This document shows, one piece after another, positions 62,887 to 64,000 of a stretch of 64,000 nucleotides of DNA (its first letter is position 1; each line of letters starts with the position of its first letter). Source of the stretch: Paenibacillus dendrobii (GTDB lineage: Bacteria; Bacillota; Bacilli; Paenibacillales; Paenibacillaceae); contig NZ_WUBI01000001.1 in NCBI RefSeq assembly GCF_009807035.1, positions 992,001 through 1,056,000 on the forward strand, given 5' to 3'. The translations under genes were made by a program, and so were the position numbers. Below the pieces are notes generated by a model. That model searched no databases. It had not been told where the DNA came from and worked only from the letters and a program-made list of their open reading frames with translations.

Positions 62887-64000
62887 TTATTCGGCAGTTA
62901 AAGCCTTTCCTTGATTGACTGCAGCTTTTTCATCGGGAGCTCCTGCTTCCGGTGCCTGGTTCGATGAGCGAAGCGGCAATTCTTTAAGGAAGAATACCAG
63001 CAGAAGCGCCACGACGAGCACGATCGTCCCTGTCAAAAATACCGTAGAAAGCGTATGGCCCAGGGCATCGCGGATACTGTCGATCATTTGAACGAACAAC
63101 GCTTTGGCATCTGCCGGTAAACTTGCTTCCGTCTTATCAACCAAAGGCTTGTTCATCAGCGTCTGCGGATTGGCAAAAGCCAACATGCTTTCGGCTGTCT
63201 TCGGATCTACTTTACTGAAGTCCGGAGCACTGGATGATTGCAGCGCTTCTTTCAAATTCTTGGTCAGACTGTTGGACATAACCGTACCCATGACTGCGAT
63301 ACCGATGGTGCCGCCGAGGTTACGGAACAGCTGCGAAGATGCCGTTACGACACCAAGTTCTTTATGCGATACGGCATTTTGGGTAGCCAATGAGAATACA
63401 GGCATGCCCAGTCCCAGACCAACACCAAAGACGATCAAGCTTAGAATGGTCAACCAGAGATTATTCATGAAGATCATAATGGTCATACCGATGATCATAA
63501 TCGGCATACCCATCAGTGCGAATCGTTTGTATTTGCCTGTCTTAGCGATCAGTTGACCGGTAATGGCACTCGTGACAACCATACATATTGACATAGGCAG
63601 CGTTACATAGCCTGCATACGTAGGGGAGATCGCGAGTACGCCCTGCACGTAGAAGGAAATATAAATCATGGCGCCCATAAGACCAAAGTTCATAATAAAA
63701 CCGATGATATTGGAGATGGTAACAACGCCATTTTTAAATAAGTGCAGCGGCAGAATAGGTTCTTTTACGAATTTCTCGATCAAAATGAAGATGATTGCCG
63801 ATACGACGGCTCCACCCAAGAGACTGAGAATTTGCCAAGATCCCCATGTGTACTCCGTACCTGCCCAAGAGAATGCGAGCAGCAGCGGTACAATCGTCGT
63901 TGTAAGGAATAAAGAACCCAGATAGTCGATGCTTTGGCCTCGCTTCCGATCGACCTTAGGGAACAGCATCATGATCATGACAAATGCAACTACACCCAGT
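62887..64000 (-). CDS. DHA2-family (EmrB/QacA-type) multidrug MFS transporter, 5' part outside window
   Basis: The frame is open to the window edge; about 370 C-terminal residues are visible (reading LGVVAFVMIMMLFPKV at the edge). At least eight membrane segments are present. The last third has a long loop (LKEALQSSSAPDFSKVDPK) before the final segment, as in 14-helix DHA2 exporters. QNAVSHKELGVVTASSQLFRNLGGTIG is a typical DHA2 segment. It exports drugs with the proton gradient. Substrate and start cannot be seen here. Confidence 0.9.
   Translation of the reverse strand, partial: LGVVAFVMIMMLFPKVDRKRGQSIDYLGSLFLTTTIVPLLLAFSWAGTEYTWGSWQILSLLGGAVVSAIIFILIEKFVKEPILPLHLFKNGVVTISNIIGFIMNFGLMGAMIYISFYVQGVLAISPTYAGYVTLPMSICMVVTSAITGQLIAKTGKYKRFALMGMPIMIIGMTIMIFMNNLWLTILSLIVFGVGLGLGMPVFSLATQNAVSHKELGVVTASSQLFRNLGGTIGIAVMGTVMSNSLTKNLKEALQSSSAPDFSKVDPKTAESMLAFANPQTLMNKPLVDKTEASLPADAKALFVQMIDSIRDALGHTLSTVFLTGTIVLVVALLLVFFLKELPLRSSNQAPEAGAPDEKAAVNQGKALTAE

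Overview
The window reads as chromosomal DNA from a Bacillota member of the Paenibacillus type. The evidence is moderate GC, strong AGGAGG ribosome-binding sites, TTG/GTG starts, strong hairpin terminators between convergent genes, Bacillus-like pairs such as dgk-dck, large secreted glycanases (a GH87 alpha-1,3-glucanase, a GH18 chitinase, a GH30 enzyme), and RCC1-repeat plus copper-amine-oxidase-N-type secreted proteins, a combination I associate with Paenibacillus. I saw no rRNA, tRNA, CRISPR array, prophage or intact insertion sequence. The genus call is an inference.

Layout. 1-4.7 kb: 5' part of a UvrA paralogue, divergent marR, a secreted RCC1/CuAO-N protein and a YciI/DGPF protein. 4.8-11 kb: alpha/beta hydrolase, an ECF sigma factor with a DUF4179 membrane protein, and a ROK regulator-MFS-sugar acetyltransferase operon. 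11-22.5 kb: GH87 alpha-1,3-glucanase with a cre site, a methyltransferase with an odd start, a Fur-controlled siderophore-binding lipoprotein, metE with a MET-box-like operator, a small membrane protein and the GH18 chitinase. 22.7-29.8 kb: an unusual operon that joins two sugar-ABC permeases, a HlyD/MacA-type adaptor, a solute-binding lipoprotein and an 835-residue secreted repeat protein. 30-35.5 kb: a solitary OLD-family nuclease, a CAP-domain lipoprotein, a GH30 enzyme and a GNAT acetyltransferase. 35.7-39.5 kb: an operon of an XpaC-like membrane protein, a PBP2/VWA hybrid and TelA.

39.5-43.8 kb: a gene-poor stretch with a decayed ABC exporter, a TetR-alcohol dehydrogenase operon with twin operators, and a second RCC1/CuAO-N protein. 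43.9-48.6 kb: an operon of MarR, arylsulfotransferase and an SsuABC-like importer, suggesting sulfate-ester or sulfonate use. 49-52 kb: an orphan AgrC/CitA-like kinase, then dck and dgk. 52-57.2 kb: GH95 fucosidase, an FHA-winged-helix regulator, a decayed MecA-type penicillin-binding protein whose N-terminal domain is still an open ORF, and pdxK. 57.2-58.3 kb: a PadR-HAAS operon with a clear operator. 58.3-62.8 kb: the NAD salvage operon nrtR-pncA-pncB-nadD-nadE behind a consensus promoter covered by palindromes. 62.9 kb to the end: a DHA2-type drug exporter that runs off the window.

Together the genes describe a soil saprophyte that breaks down fungal and plant polymers, with several small regulator-plus-target operons. 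The regions most worth a second look are the HlyD/ABC/solute-binding operon (22.8-29.8 kb), the TelA-VWA-XpaC operon, the arylsulfotransferase-SsuABC operon, the FHA regulator facing a penicillin-binding-protein remnant, and the NrtR control region.
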